Shown here piece by piece: positions 9,138 through 16,871 of a DNA stretch of 20,880 bases. The stretch is from NCBI GenBank assembly GCA_035540915.1, contig DATLFQ010000044.1, forward strand, positions 1-20,880. Reading direction: 5' to 3'. A model generated the notes under the pieces. That model had not been told where the DNA came from. It did not search any database and saw only the letters and a program-made list of their open reading frames with translations. Positions within the stretch are counted from its first letter, which is position 1, and each line of letters opens with the position of its first letter. A program made the translations under genes and the position numbers. This stretch comes from DATLFQ01 sp035540915. GTDB lineage: Bacteria; Actinomycetota; Acidimicrobiia; Acidimicrobiales; GCA-2861595.

Positions 9138-9445
9138 GCGCGCGGACCGTGCGGGCGGTCGTGGTGGCGGTCTGCGCGGCCGGCGTCGCCGGCATGATCG
9201 TGGCGTCGGTGGCCGAGCGCAACGGCGCTGCGCTGACGTTCGGGCTCGTGACGGCGGCCGCGGTGGCGTGCCTCATCGTGGCCACGGCCGTGGCGCCGCC
9301 GACGCCACGGTCGGACCGCGTCGAAGCCCTGGTGGCGGAACTGGTTGCCGGCGGAGCCGACGAGCGGACGGTGCGAGCCCTGATCGCGGAGGCGGCGGGC
9401 CGGTCGAGACCGCCCGCAGTCCCCTCGAAACCGACCGAGACGTGA
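9134..9445 (+). CDS. Small two-TM membrane protein coupled to ettA
   Basis: A 103-residue protein beginning at the GTG at 9134, which shares bases with the ettA stop (cacGTGAgc), so translational coupling is likely. Two hydrophobic segments (~6-24, AVVVAVCAAGVAGMIVASV, and ~31-52, ALTFGLVTAAAVACLIVATA) are separated by a short AERNGA turn. A hydrophilic C-terminal region follows (SDRVEALVAELVAGGADERTVRALIAEA), which looks helical and amphipathic. I do not recognise the family. Longer in-frame starts inside ettA would only add translated shadow. A function in translation control is not implied by the overlap alone. Confidence 0.75.
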
Positions 9446-9449
9446 CAAA

Positions 9450-9493
9450 GCGCCGGGGGCAGGTGCACGGCGGACGCACCCGCTCCCCGGCGC
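9450..9493 (+). terminator. Nested stem-loop after the 2-TM gene, terminator-like
   Basis: An outer 9-bp stem gcgccgggg (9450-9458) / ccccggcgc (9485-9493) encloses an inner 5-bp stem ggtgc (9462-9466) / gcacc (9476-9480) with a 9-base loop. It starts 5 bases past the stop at 9445. There is no U-tract, so it may be a stabilising or Rho-assisted 3' structure rather than a classic intrinsic terminator. The rest of 9446-9623 shows no gene I can support. Confidence 0.55.
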
Positions 9494-9623
9494 AGAGCAA
9501 CCATCACATGTCCGGTACGGCTCCGTCAACCGCCAAAGGTCCTAGGCTTGGCACCGCTCGGGGGCCCGCGGTTTCGGCGGAACTTCGCTCAACAGTCGTG
9601 CCAGGGGTGCCGATGGAAGATGG

Positions 9624-9881
9624 ATGCCCAACCCGACCGCCGACCGGACGCTGCCGTCAGCCCCCCGGGCGATGACCCACAGCCGCGCCGTGGAGCGCAC
9701 CATCGAGCCCGGCAACGCCGCGGTGTGCACGCACTGCGGCGCGCCGGTGAAGTTCGTGGCGCGGGCCCAGCTCCGCCAGGTCATCGCCAACGTGTACGTG
9801 GACGGCACGTGGGCCCGCGTCGAACACTTCCACGCCGACTGCTACACCGAGGCCGGGATGCCCTACGGCCCCGCCGCCTGA
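9624..9881 (+). CDS. Small conserved-looking CxxC protein, function unknown
   Basis: An 85-residue protein. The start at the ATG at 9624 is preceded by ggaag at 9615-9619, 4 bases away; the in-frame ATG at 9672 (MTHSRAVERTIEPG) would give 69 residues and also fits. It carries one CTHCG knuckle (residues ~35-39), followed by APVKFVARAQLRQVIANVYV and a later EHFHADCY. The CxxC plus H/C residues could bind one zinc, like a small zinc ribbon, but the second pair is not a clean CxxC. Such a protein may act in nucleic-acid or protein binding; I cannot name the role. It ends 50 bases before the VanW-family gene on the same strand. Confidence 0.72.
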   Translation: MPNPTADRTLPSAPRAMTHSRAVERTIEPGNAAVCTHCGAPVKFVARAQLRQVIANVYVDGTWARVEHFHADCYTEAGMPYGPAA

Positions 9882-9931
9882 GGCTGCGCCTGCCGCCCCT
9901 GCGGCGACCGATTTCTGCGATTCTGGGGCTC

Positions 9932-11575
9932 ATGGCCGGCGCTCGGCGGATCGCGCTCGTAAGCCTCGCCGGTCTCGGCGGGCTGCTGTTCCTCCTGCTG
10001 GCGGGCTGGGCCGTCGACACCTCGGTCAACGGCGGGCGAGTTTCCCGCAACGTCACCGTCGCCGGCCGGGACGTCGGTGGCTTCAGCCGCAGCCGGGTGG
10101 CGGTCACGGTCGAAGACCTCTCGGCTGCCTACGTCAAGACGCCGGTCCGCATCGAGCCTTCGGAGGGGAGCGGCTTCACCGTAGCCCCCGCCGATCTCGG
10201 CCTCGAGGTCCGGCGGAACGCCACCGTCCAGGCGGTGATGGACGTGGGCCGGGACGGCTCGGCGCTCAGCCGGTTCGGGAGCTGGCTGTCGGGGTGGTTC
10301 GGCGAGCGGCGCGCCCCGATCCGCATCGGCGTGGACGAGGCGGCCGTGTACCGGGCGGTGGCCGAGAAGGACACCGGCCGCACTGCGCCGGTCGAGCCCG
10401 GAGTGCAGGCGGTCGACGGGGAGCTGGAGCCGGTCCCCGGTCGCCCCGGCCAGGGTCTGGACCCTGCAACGGTGGTGGCCGCGCTTCCCCAGGCCGCCGC
10501 ACGAGGCGGGCTGCCTCTGCGGGTGAAGGTCGATCGCGGTGCCGTGCCGCCCCGCTTCGACGACGACGATGCCGCCCGGCTGGTGGCCGAGGGGGAGGAA
10601 CTGGCGGCGCGGCCGCTGCCCGTCGTCGTCGACGACGAGCGCGGCAACGTCCCGGTGGCCACCCTGCGCAGCTGGCTCCGGGCCGTTCCCGCCGGCGAGG
10701 CGCTCACGCTGACCGTCGACGGCGACCAGGCGGCCAAGGACCTGGCCGCGCTGCTGCCCGAGGCCGGTACGCCGGCGGTCGAGACGTCGTTCGACGTCCA
10801 GGGCGGTGCCGTGCGGATCATCCCCGGCGCGGCGGGCACCGCCTGCTGCTCACCGGTCGCCGCCGAGCGCATCATGCGGGCCTTGCGCGAGCGCACCACC
10901 TCTCCGGTCCCGCTGCCGCTCACTCGCGTCGAGCCGAAGCTGACCGCCGACGAGGCCGCGGCGCTCGGAATCCGGGAGGAGATCGCCACCTTCACCACCA
11001 ACCACGCCGCCGGCCAGCCCCGGGTGAAGAACATCCACCGGATCGCCGATCTCGTGCGCGGCCAGGTCATCGAACCCGGGGGCAGCTTCTCGGTCAACGA
11101 CTTCGTGGGCCGCCGGACGCGGGCCAAGGGATTCGTGGTCGACGCCGTCATCGAGGACGGTCGCTTCGCCGAGTCGGTGGGCGGCGGCATCTCGCAGTTC
11201 GCCACCACGGCCTTCAACGCGGCGTTCTTCGCCGGGCTGGAGTTCGAGGAGTACCAGTCCCACAGCCTCTACATCTCGCGCTATCCCTACGGCCGGGAAG
11301 CAACGCTGTCCTATCCCCACCCGGACCTGAAGATCAGGAACCCGAGCCAGCACGGGATGCTCCTGTGGCCGACCTACACCGACCGCAGCATCACCGTCAC
11401 CATCTACTCGACCAAGTGGGTGGAGGCCACGCAGTCCAACCAGACCCGGGAGTCCCGGGGCCCGTGCACCAGGGTCCGGACCGAGCGGACGCGGCGCTTC
11501 CTGGCCGACGGCGCCACCAAGGTGGACAGCGTCGTGGCGCTGTACCGGCCGGCCGAAGGCGTCAACTGCTCGTAG
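9932..11575 (+). CDS. VanW-family membrane-anchored protein (YoaR-like) with peptidoglycan-binding-type domains
   Basis: A 547-residue protein from the ATG at 9932, the first Met before an N-terminal membrane anchor (~6-26, IALVSLAGLGGLLFLLLAGW). The long in-frame stretch upstream overlaps the CxxC gene and is not protein-like. Residues ~33-270 contain two repeats of the PG_binding_4 kind common in YoaR/VanW proteins (VTVAGRDVGGFSRSRV and a second unit near 180-270). Residues ~350-493 are the VanW domain (RVKNIHRIADLVRGQVIEPG, SFSVNDFVGRRTRAKGF, VGGGISQFATTAFNAAFFAG). Cysteines occur as CC near 306 and again close to the C-terminus. It should sit outside the cytoplasmic membrane and act in the cell envelope. 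VanW biochemistry is poorly defined, and VanW homologs do not imply vancomycin resistance. Confidence 0.9.
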   Translation: MAGARRIALVSLAGLGGLLFLLLAGWAVDTSVNGGRVSRNVTVAGRDVGGFSRSRVAVTVEDLSAAYVKTPVRIEPSEGSGFTVAPADLGLEVRRNATVQAVMDVGRDGSALSRFGSWLSGWFGERRAPIRIGVDEAAVYRAVAEKDTGRTAPVEPGVQAVDGELEPVPGRPGQGLDPATVVAALPQAAARGGLPLRVKVDRGAVPPRFDDDDAARLVAEGEELAARPLPVVVDDERGNVPVATLRSWLRAVPAGEALTLTVDGDQAAKDLAALLPEAGTPAVETSFDVQGGAVRIIPGAAGTACCSPVAAERIMRALRERTTSPVPLPLTRVEPKLTADEAAALGIREEIATFTTNHAAGQPRVKNIHRIADLVRGQVIEPGGSFSVNDFVGRRTRAKGFVVDAVIEDGRFAESVGGGISQFATTAFNAAFFAGLEFEEYQSHSLYISRYPYGREATLSYPHPDLKIRNPSQHGMLLWPTYTDRSITVTIYSTKWVEATQSNQTRESRGPCTRVRTERTRRFLADGATKVDSVVALYRPAEGVNCS

Positions 11576-11616
11576 CGGACTGCCGGTAGCGGCGGGTTCG
11601 GCGCGAGAGTGGGCAC

Positions 11617-12513
11617 GTGCGTGTCGCAGTCAGTGGTTCCTCGGGCCTGATCGGCTCGGCGCTGGTCGCCCGCCTGGAGACCGACGGTCACGAGGTGCGC
11701 CGGCTGGTGCGCAGCGGGGCGGGCGGCACCGGACGCGTCGCCTGGGACCCGCAGGCAGGCACCGTCGACCGGGCCGGCCTCGAGGGAACCGACGCCGTGG
11801 TCCACCTGGCCGGCGCCGGGATCGGCGACCGGCGCTGGAGCGAGGCCCGCAAGCGCGCCATCCGCGACAGCCGCGTCCTGGGCACGACCACGCTGGCCCG
11901 GGCGCTGGCGTCCCTCGACCCGCGCCCGACCGTCCTCGTCAGCGCCTCGGGGGTTGGCTGGTACGGCGACCGGGGCGACGAGGAGCTGACGGAGGACAGC
12001 GCACCCGGCTCGGGCTTCCTGGCCGAGGTGTGCCGAGACTGGGAGGCAGCCACCGCGCCCGCCGCCGAGGCCGGGATCCGGGTGGTGTGCGTCCGCACCG
12101 GCGTGGTGCAGAGCCCCGCGGGCGGGGCGCTGGCCCGCCAGCTGCCCCTGTTCCGACTCGGCCTGGGCGGACCGCTGGGCAGCGGTCGCAACCACGTGAG
12201 CTGGATCTCGCTCGACGACCACGTGGGCGCCGTCGTCCACGCACTGACGACGCCCTCGCTGCGCGGGCCGGTCAACTCGGTGGCCCCGGCGCCGGTCACC
12301 GGGCGGGAGTACGCCGCCGTGCTGGGCCGGGTGCTGCGGCGGCCGGCCGTGCTCCCGGTCCCCCGGGCCGCCATGGCCGTGCCCTTCGGCCGCGAGCTGG
12401 TGGCCGAGCTGCTCTCGAGCCAGCGGGCTCGCCCGGTTCGCCTGGAGGCGTCGGGCTACGCCTTCGCCCACCGCGAGCTGGAGCCGGCCCTGCGCCACGT
12501 CCTGGGCCGGTGA
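11617..12513 (+). CDS. TIGR01777-family NAD(P)-binding epimerase-like protein (SDR39U1/YfcH type)
   Basis: A 298-residue protein with a GTG start at 11617, placing the Rossmann motif at the N-terminus (MRVAVSGSSGLIGSALVARL; GxxGxxG variant GSSGLIG). Other family blocks are ASGVGWYGDRGDEELTEDS, followed by GSGFLAEVCRDWEAAT, and SWISLDDHVGAVVHAL near 203-218. The C-terminal DUF1731-type region has NSVAPAPVTGREYAAVLGRV and ends LEPALRHVLGR. Length matches the family (~290-300). Members are extended/atypical SDR proteins whose substrate is unknown, so the nucleotide-sugar epimerase name is historical. It lies 41 bases after the VanW gene. Its stop codon forms the loop of the hairpin at 12501-12523. 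Confidence 0.9.
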   Translation: MRVAVSGSSGLIGSALVARLETDGHEVRRLVRSGAGGTGRVAWDPQAGTVDRAGLEGTDAVVHLAGAGIGDRRWSEARKRAIRDSRVLGTTTLARALASLDPRPTVLVSASGVGWYGDRGDEELTEDSAPGSGFLAEVCRDWEAATAPAAEAGIRVVCVRTGVVQSPAGGALARQLPLFRLGLGGPLGSGRNHVSWISLDDHVGAVVHALTTPSLRGPVNSVAPAPVTGREYAAVLGRVLRRPAVLPVPRAAMAVPFGRELVAELLSSQRARPVRLEASGYAFAHRELEPALRHVLGR

Positions 12514-12523
12514 CCGGCCCAGG
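12501..12523 (+). terminator. Perfect 10-bp hairpin whose loop is the stop codon
   Basis: cctgggccgg (12501-12510) pairs perfectly with ccggcccagg (12514-12523), and the 3-base loop is exactly the TGA stop of the epimerase-like gene. No U-tract follows. It could attenuate transcription or shape termination or re-initiation before the flavoprotein gene 45 bases on. Confidence 0.6.
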
Positions 12524-12550
12524 AGGCCGGTCCATCGGCAATCAGCGGCG

Positions 12551-12569
12551 TGCCCGCCGCCGGCGGGCA
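12551..12569 (+). promoter_or_regulatory. Hairpin abutting the flavoprotein start codon
   Basis: tgcccgcc (12551-12558) and ggcgggca (12562-12569) form an 8-bp stem with a gcc loop. The last base is the A of the first ATG (12569). No Shine-Dalgarno sequence is visible. The structure would cover the initiation region, or favour the ATG at 12575. Confidence 0.4.
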
Positions 12570-13795
12570 TGCCGATGATCACCGCCGACGTGGTGGTCGT
12601 CGGCGGCGGGCCGGCCGGGTCGGCGACGGCCATCACGCTGGCCCGGGCCGGGCGGCGCGTGGTGGTGGTCGACCGGGCCCGGTTCCCGCGGGACAAGTGC
12701 TGCGGCGACGGCCTGACCGCCGGCGCGCTGCGACGGCTCGAGTCCCTGGGGCTCCGGCCGGCCGCCGTCCCGTCCTGGCAGCCCGTGCGCGACATCTGCC
12801 TGCGGGGGCCGGCCGGGCGGACGGTCCGCTTCCCGCTGCCCGCCGGCCCGGGCCTGTACGCGGCGGTCGCCCGCCGGGCCGACCTGGACGCGGCGTTGCT
12901 CGACGTCGCCCGCGAGGCGGGGGTCGAGGTGATCGAGGGCGCCCGGATGCGGTCGGCCACGGTGGCCGGCTCGGGCGACCACGTGCGCCTGACCGTCGAG
13001 GGGGTGGGCGCCCTGGCGGCGCGCTACGTCGTCGGGGCGGACGGCATGTGGTCGCCGCTGCGCAAGGCGCTCGGCGGCGAGGCAGGCGGCTACCTCGGTG
13101 AGTGGCACGCCTTCCGCCAGTACTTCACCGACGTGGCCCCGGCCGCCGCCGCGGCCTTGTGGGTGTGGTTCGACGCCGACCTGCTGCCGGGCTACGCGTG
13201 GTCGTTCCCGCTGCCCGATGGGGGCGCCAACGTGGGCTTCGGCATGCAACGGGTGGCCGGCGAGGCGACCGGGGCGATGAAGGAACTGTGGCCGGACCTG
13301 CTGGCCCGGCCGCACATCCGCGACGTGCTGGGCCCCGACGCACGGCCGGAGTCGCCGCACAAGGCCTGGCCCATCCCGGCCCAGGGCGGTGCCGACCTCG
13401 CGGCCGCCGGCGGGCGGGCGCTGTTCGTGGGCGACGCGGCCCGGGTGGCCGACCCCATGACCGGCGAGGGCATCGGCCAGGCGCTGGAGACCGGGATGCT
13501 CGCCGCCCGGGCCATCGTCGCCTCGGGCGCGCTCGACCCGGGAGGAGCGGCCGGCAGCTACCGGCGGGCCGTGGCCGAGGGCCTCGCCCGCGACAACCGG
13601 CTGGCGGCCGTGCTGTCCCGCCATGGCATCGCCCACCGCAAGGGCGTCCGCCTGTCCCTGCGCCTGGCCGGCTCCTCCGCCTGGAGCCGGCGCCACTTCG
13701 GGCGCTGGCTCTTCGAGGACGAGCCGCGGGCGATCCTGGCCACGCCGCACCGCTGGCACGGCCGGCTTTTCCACCGGCCGGGGGCGTTCGGATGA
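12569..13795 (+). CDS. Geranylgeranyl-reductase-family FAD-dependent oxidoreductase
   Basis: A 408-residue flavoprotein of the GGR/PHBH-like family. The N-terminal FAD Rossmann motif is VVVGGGPAGSA (G12, G14, G17), followed by the family landmark FPRDKCCGDGLTAGALRRL near 44-62. The second FAD-binding block VGDAARVADPMTGEGIGQAL lies near 287-306. The DxxxCCGDG pattern is typical of the enzymes that saturate prenyl chains of menaquinone, chlorophyll or polar lipids, but the substrate here is not determined. ATG 12569 (MPMITADV) is used; ATG 12575 is equally possible and would remove two residues. Its stop overlaps the SDR start (ATGA at 13792-13795), so the two enzymes are probably translated together and may act on the same lipid-type substrate. 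Confidence 0.88.
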   Translation: MPMITADVVVVGGGPAGSATAITLARAGRRVVVVDRARFPRDKCCGDGLTAGALRRLESLGLRPAAVPSWQPVRDICLRGPAGRTVRFPLPAGPGLYAAVARRADLDAALLDVAREAGVEVIEGARMRSATVAGSGDHVRLTVEGVGALAARYVVGADGMWSPLRKALGGEAGGYLGEWHAFRQYFTDVAPAAAAALWVWFDADLLPGYAWSFPLPDGGANVGFGMQRVAGEATGAMKELWPDLLARPHIRDVLGPDARPESPHKAWPIPAQGGADLAAAGGRALFVGDAARVADPMTGEGIGQALETGMLAARAIVASGALDPGGAAGSYRRAVAEGLARDNRLAAVLSRHGIAHRKGVRLSLRLAGSSAWSRRHFGRWLFEDEPRAILATPHRWHGRLFHRPGAFG

Positions 13796-14685
13796 CCACT
13801 CAGGGCAGGTCGGTGACCGGCGAGCTGCGCTTCGACGGCCGGGTCGCCGTGGTGACCGGCGCCGGCGCGGGTCTGGGGCGGTCCCACGCGCTGTTGCTCG
13901 CCGGCCGCGGCGCCCGGGTGGTGGTCAACGACGTTGCTCCGGGAGCGGCCGCCGGGGTGGTGGACGAGATCGGTGCCGCCGGCGGTGCCGCCGTCGCCGA
14001 CACCAGCAGCGTTGCCACCGCCGAGGGCGGGGCGGCCGTCGTGCAGGCCGCCCTGGACGCGTTCGGCCGGGTGGACGTCGTGGTCAACAACGCCGGCGCC
14101 CTGGCCGACAAGGCGTTCCACAACCTCACGCCCGCCATGGTCGACCAGGTGCTGGACGTCCATCTGCGGGGTGCCTTCCACGTCACCGGGCCGGCGTGGC
14201 CGCACCTGCGCGGCCAGGGCTACGGCCGGGTGGTGGTCACCACTTCCAGCGCCGGTCTCCTGGGCAACTTCGGGCAGGCCAACTACGCCGCAGCCAAGGC
14301 CGGGCTGGTCGGGCTGGCCCGGGCGCTGGCCGCCGAGGGGGCGCGCCACGACATCAAGGTGAACGCGGTGGCGCCGCTGGCTCGGACGGCCATGACCGAG
14401 CAACTTCTCGGGCCGCTCGGCGAGCGGCTGGACCCGGCCCTGGTGTCACCGGTCGTCGCCTGGCTCTGCCACCAGGACTGCCCGGTCAGCGGCGAGGTGA
14501 TCTCGGCCGCCGGCGGGCGGGTGGCCCGGTACTTCGTCGGCCTCACGCCCGGCCATTACGACGCCGCCCTCACCCCCGAGGGTCTGCGCGACCACTGGGC
14601 GGACGTAGTGGCCGAAAACGGTTACACCGTGCCGTCCGGCCCGGCCGACGAGCTGGCCGCCGTGCTGGCCCGGTTCGCCTCCTGA
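13792..14685 (+). CDS. Short-chain dehydrogenase/reductase, MFE-2/17beta-HSD4-like
   Basis: A 297-residue classical SDR. The ATG at 13792 overlaps the upstream flavoprotein stop (ATGA), which fixes the start; the open frame extending further upstream is a shadow of the flavoprotein gene. Cofactor motif TGAGAGLG at 22-29, NNAG at 99-102, and catalytic S152 with Y165 and K169 (YAAAK). The NDVAP after beta-2 suggests an acidic residue at the NAD-preferring position. The length and the tail after the SDR core (~240-297, FVGLTPGHYDAALTPEGLRD) resemble the (3R)-hydroxyacyl-CoA dehydrogenase part of peroxisomal multifunctional enzyme type 2 and its bacterial homologs. The substrate is likely an acyl-CoA or steroid-like molecule. 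Its 3' end overlaps the convergent DoxX-like gene by 64 bases. Confidence 0.88.
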   Translation: MTTQGRSVTGELRFDGRVAVVTGAGAGLGRSHALLLAGRGARVVVNDVAPGAAAGVVDEIGAAGGAAVADTSSVATAEGGAAVVQAALDAFGRVDVVVNNAGALADKAFHNLTPAMVDQVLDVHLRGAFHVTGPAWPHLRGQGYGRVVVTTSSAGLLGNFGQANYAAAKAGLVGLARALAAEGARHDIKVNAVAPLARTAMTEQLLGPLGERLDPALVSPVVAWLCHQDCPVSGEVISAAGGRVARYFVGLTPGHYDAALTPEGLRDHWADVVAENGYTVPSGPADELAAVLARFAS

Positions 14686-14990
14686 CCGGCGCGCAGCGCC
14701 CACCACACCAGCGGCACCTGCAGCGGCAGCCGCGCCCAGAGCAGGCCGCCCTCGTTCACCGCGTGCTGCATGTTGGCCGGGAAGATGGCCACCAGAACCG
14801 CCGCCGAGAGGTACCCGCCGACGCGGCGCGTCCGCCGCCCGGCCAGCAGCGCCCCGGCGGCCACTTCCACCACCCCGCTGGCGTACACCCAGGCCCGTGG
14901 GAAGCCGAGGGCGGGCGGGACGATGCGGGCGTAGGCACCCGGCACCACGAAGTGGGCCGCCCCGCCCGCCACCAGCGCCGCCACCACCAC
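14622..14990 (-). CDS. DoxX-like small membrane protein
   Basis: A ~122-residue protein with four predicted hydrophobic segments: the N-terminal VVVAALVAGGAAHFVVP, then WVYASGVVEVAAGALLAG, GGYLSAAVLVAIFPANM and WARLPLQVPLVWWAL. The blocks RIVPPALGFPRAWVYASGV and VAIFPANMQHAVN match the DoxX/YphA-like family pattern. GTG 14990 is used as start; GTGs at 14987 and 14984 follow directly, and no good Shine-Dalgarno sequence separates them. The open frame continues upstream into the methyltransferase gene, but that part is a shadow. It starts 20 bases after the O-methyltransferase stop, so the two are probably cotranscribed. The function of these proteins is poorly defined; a redox or quinone-linked role is suggested for some relatives. 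The last ~21 codons overlap the convergent SDR. Confidence 0.75.
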   Translation of the reverse strand: MVVAALVAGGAAHFVVPGAYARIVPPALGFPRAWVYASGVVEVAAGALLAGRRTRRVGGYLSAAVLVAIFPANMQHAVNEGGLLWARLPLQVPLVWWALRAGQEANRASTAASSSAGPDGTV

Positions 14991-15010
14991 GTGCCGGCCC
15001 TGGAGGCGGA

Positions 15011-15679
15011 TCAGGTCACCACCGCGATGGCGAGGCCGTCGTGGCCCTTGCTGCCCACCGTCTGGACGGCGGTGGCGCACAGGTTGGGGTGCGAACCGAG
15101 CCGCTCGAACAGGCGGCGGGTGCCGACCACGTCGGGGTCGTCGCTCGCATCGTCGATGACCTGCCCGGCCCGCACCACGTTGTCGACGACGACCACGGTG
15201 CCGGGAACGCTGAGCCGGAGCGCGGCGTCCACGTAGTCGGCGTTGTGGCGCTTGTCGGCGTCGATGAAGACGAAGTCGAACGGCCCCTCGCCGGCGGCTT
15301 CGAGTTCCGCCAATGCGGCCAGCGCCGGGCCGGCACGAACCTCGGCCACGCCGGCCAGCCCGGCGGCCTCCAGGTTGCGGCGGGCCACCTCGGCACGGGC
15401 CGGGTCGAGCTCCAGGCTGACCAGGCGCCCGCCGGGCGGCAGGGCGCGGGCCATCCAGATCGTGCTGTAGCCGCCGAGCGTGCCGACCTCCAGGATGGTC
15501 CGGGCGCCCTGCAGCCGGACCAGCACCTCCAGCAGGCGGCCCTGGTTGGGAGCCACGTTGATGGCGGGCAGGCCGGCGGCGGTACTGGCCGCCAGGGCGC
15601 CGTCCAGCACCGGGTCGGGCGGGAGCAGCGCCTCGACGATGTAGGCGTCGACCGCCGCCCACAGCGCCGGGTCAGTCAT
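15011..15679 (-). CDS. SAM-dependent O-methyltransferase, family 3 (catechol-type fold)
   Basis: A 222-residue class I methyltransferase. The ATG at 15679 ([19 protein letters not shown]) has a strong GGAGGGGGAG box upstream; an earlier in-frame start at 15703 would precede that box. The SAM-binding motif is ILEVGTLGGYSTIWMA (~62-77), with an acidic LVSLELD at ~86-92. The metal/catalytic residues of the family are present: D140 in FVFIDADK and D166-N167 in VVVVDNVVRAG. Members use Mg2+ or similar to methylate a vicinal diol or catechol-like hydroxyl; the substrate is not deducible. The start overlaps the glgA stop by 8 bases (ATGACTGA), so translation is coupled to the glycogen/glucan genes, but a role in glucan methylation is only a possibility. 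Confidence 0.9.
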   Translation of the reverse strand: MTDPALWAAVDAYIVEALLPPDPVLDGALAASTAAGLPAINVAPNQGRLLEVLVRLQGARTILEVGTLGGYSTIWMARALPPGGRLVSLELDPARAEVARRNLEAAGLAGVAEVRAGPALAALAELEAAGEGPFDFVFIDADKRHNADYVDAALRLSVPGTVVVVDNVVRAGQVIDDASDDPDVVGTRRLFERLGSHPNLCATAVQTVGSKGHDGLAIAVVT

Positions 15680-16871
15680 GACTCCCCCTCCGGCCCAGCA
15701 CACCGCGGTAGACCTCCACCGTCCGGACCGCCACCGCCGGCCACGTGAAGCACTCGACCACCCTCGCCCGGCCGGCCCGGCCCATCGCTGCGGCCCGGGA
15801 GGGATCGCCGAGCAGCTCGTTCACCCTGTCGGCCAGGGCCGCCACGTAGGGCTGCGGCCGAGCCGCGTCGAACGGGACCAGCACGCCGGTCTCCCCGTCC
15901 ACCACGACGTCGGTGATCCCGCCGGTGGCCGTCGCCACCACCGCCGTGCCGCAGGCCATGGCCTCCAGGTTGATCAGCCCGAACGGCTCGTACACCGACG
16001 GGCAGACGAAGACGGTTGCGTGGCTCATCAGCTGCGCCACGTCGCTTCGGGGCACCATCGCCTCGATCCACACCACGGCGCCCCGCCGGGCGGCCAGTGC
16101 GGCCGCGGCCGCCCGCAGCTCGTCGCCGACCGCCGGGGTGTCCGGTGCACCTGCGCACAGGACGAGCTGGGCCTCGCGGTCGATGCGGTCCCCGGCGGCC
16201 AGCAGCAGGTCGATGCCCTTCTGCCTGGTCATGCGGCCCACGAACAGCACCGTCGGTCGTCCCGGGTCGATCCCGAACCGGGCGAGGGCGTCGCCCGCCG
16301 GGACCGGCCGGTAGGCGTCCACGTCGATGCCGTTCGGCACCACGTGCACCCGTTCGGGCTCGACCGCCGGGTAGGTACCGAGGATGTCGTCGCGCATGGC
16401 GGTCGACACCGCGACCACGGCGTCAGCCGACTCGATGGCCGTCCGCTCGCAGAACGATGAAACCGCGTAGCCGCCACCCAGCTGCTCGGCCTTCCACGGC
16501 CGGCGCGGCTCGAGGCTGTGGGCGGTCATCACGTGGGGCACGCCGTGGACCAGGCCGGCGAGGTGACCGGCCAGGTTGGCGTACCAGGTGTGACTGTGGA
16601 CCAGGTCGGCCCCGCCGACGGCGGCGGCGATGGCCAGATCTGCCGACACCACGCCGAGCGCGCCGCCGTCCCCGCCGCGGGCCGGGAGGTCGGGCCATGG
16701 GCGGTAGGTGCCGGCCACCAGCGGCGACGACCGCGGCGCGCCGAAGCAGTGGACCTCGACGTCGACCAGCCCGCCAAGCGCCGGCGCCAGGTGCTCGACG
16801 TGGACCCCCGCACCCCCGTAGACCTCCGGCGGGAACTCCCGGGTCAGCAGCGCGACCCGGGGCCGGCTCAC
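15672..16871 (-). CDS. glgA: ADP-glucose-dependent glucosyltransferase, actinobacterial glycogen synthase family (GlgA/GlgM)
   Basis: A 399-residue GT4 enzyme of the type annotated as glycogen synthase, Corynebacterium family. The GTG at 16871 overlaps the glgC stop (GTGA) and places [20 protein letters not shown], the N-terminal GT-B loop, at residues ~4-23. Later blocks are [44 protein letters not shown], and the C-terminal donor-site region [19 protein letters not shown] containing the E-x7-E motif. The related mycobacterial GlgM uses ADP-glucose to make maltose-1-phosphate or linear alpha-glucan, so either glycogen synthase or maltose-1-phosphate synthase activity is possible here. It overlaps the O-methyltransferase downstream by 8 bases. 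Confidence 0.92.
   Translation of the reverse strand: MSRPRVALLTREFPPEVYGGAGVHVEHLAPALGGLVDVEVHCFGAPRSSPLVAGTYRPWPDLPARGGDGGALGVVSADLAIAAAVGGADLVHSHTWYANLAGHLAGLVHGVPHVMTAHSLEPRRPWKAEQLGGGYAVSSFCERTAIESADAVVAVSTAMRDDILGTYPAVEPERVHVVPNGIDVDAYRPVPAGDALARFGIDPGRPTVLFVGRMTRQKGIDLLLAAGDRIDREAQLVLCAGAPDTPAVGDELRAAAAALAARRGAVVWIEAMVPRSDVAQLMSHATVFVCPSVYEPFGLINLEAMACGTAVVATATGGITDVVVDGETGVLVPFDAARPQPYVAALADRVNELLGDPSRAAAMGRAGRARVVECFTWPAVAVRTVEVYRGVLGRRGSHD

Noticed and set aside
9932..11575. Vancomycin resistance gene
   Set aside because: The VanW domain is widespread in Gram-positive and actinobacterial chromosomes; no vanHAX, vanRS or vanY neighbours are present here.
11404..12960. Long minus-strand frame opposite the VanW, epimerase-like and flavoprotein genes
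   Set aside because: The plus-strand frames carry clear Rossmann and VanW motifs; the antisense frame has none.
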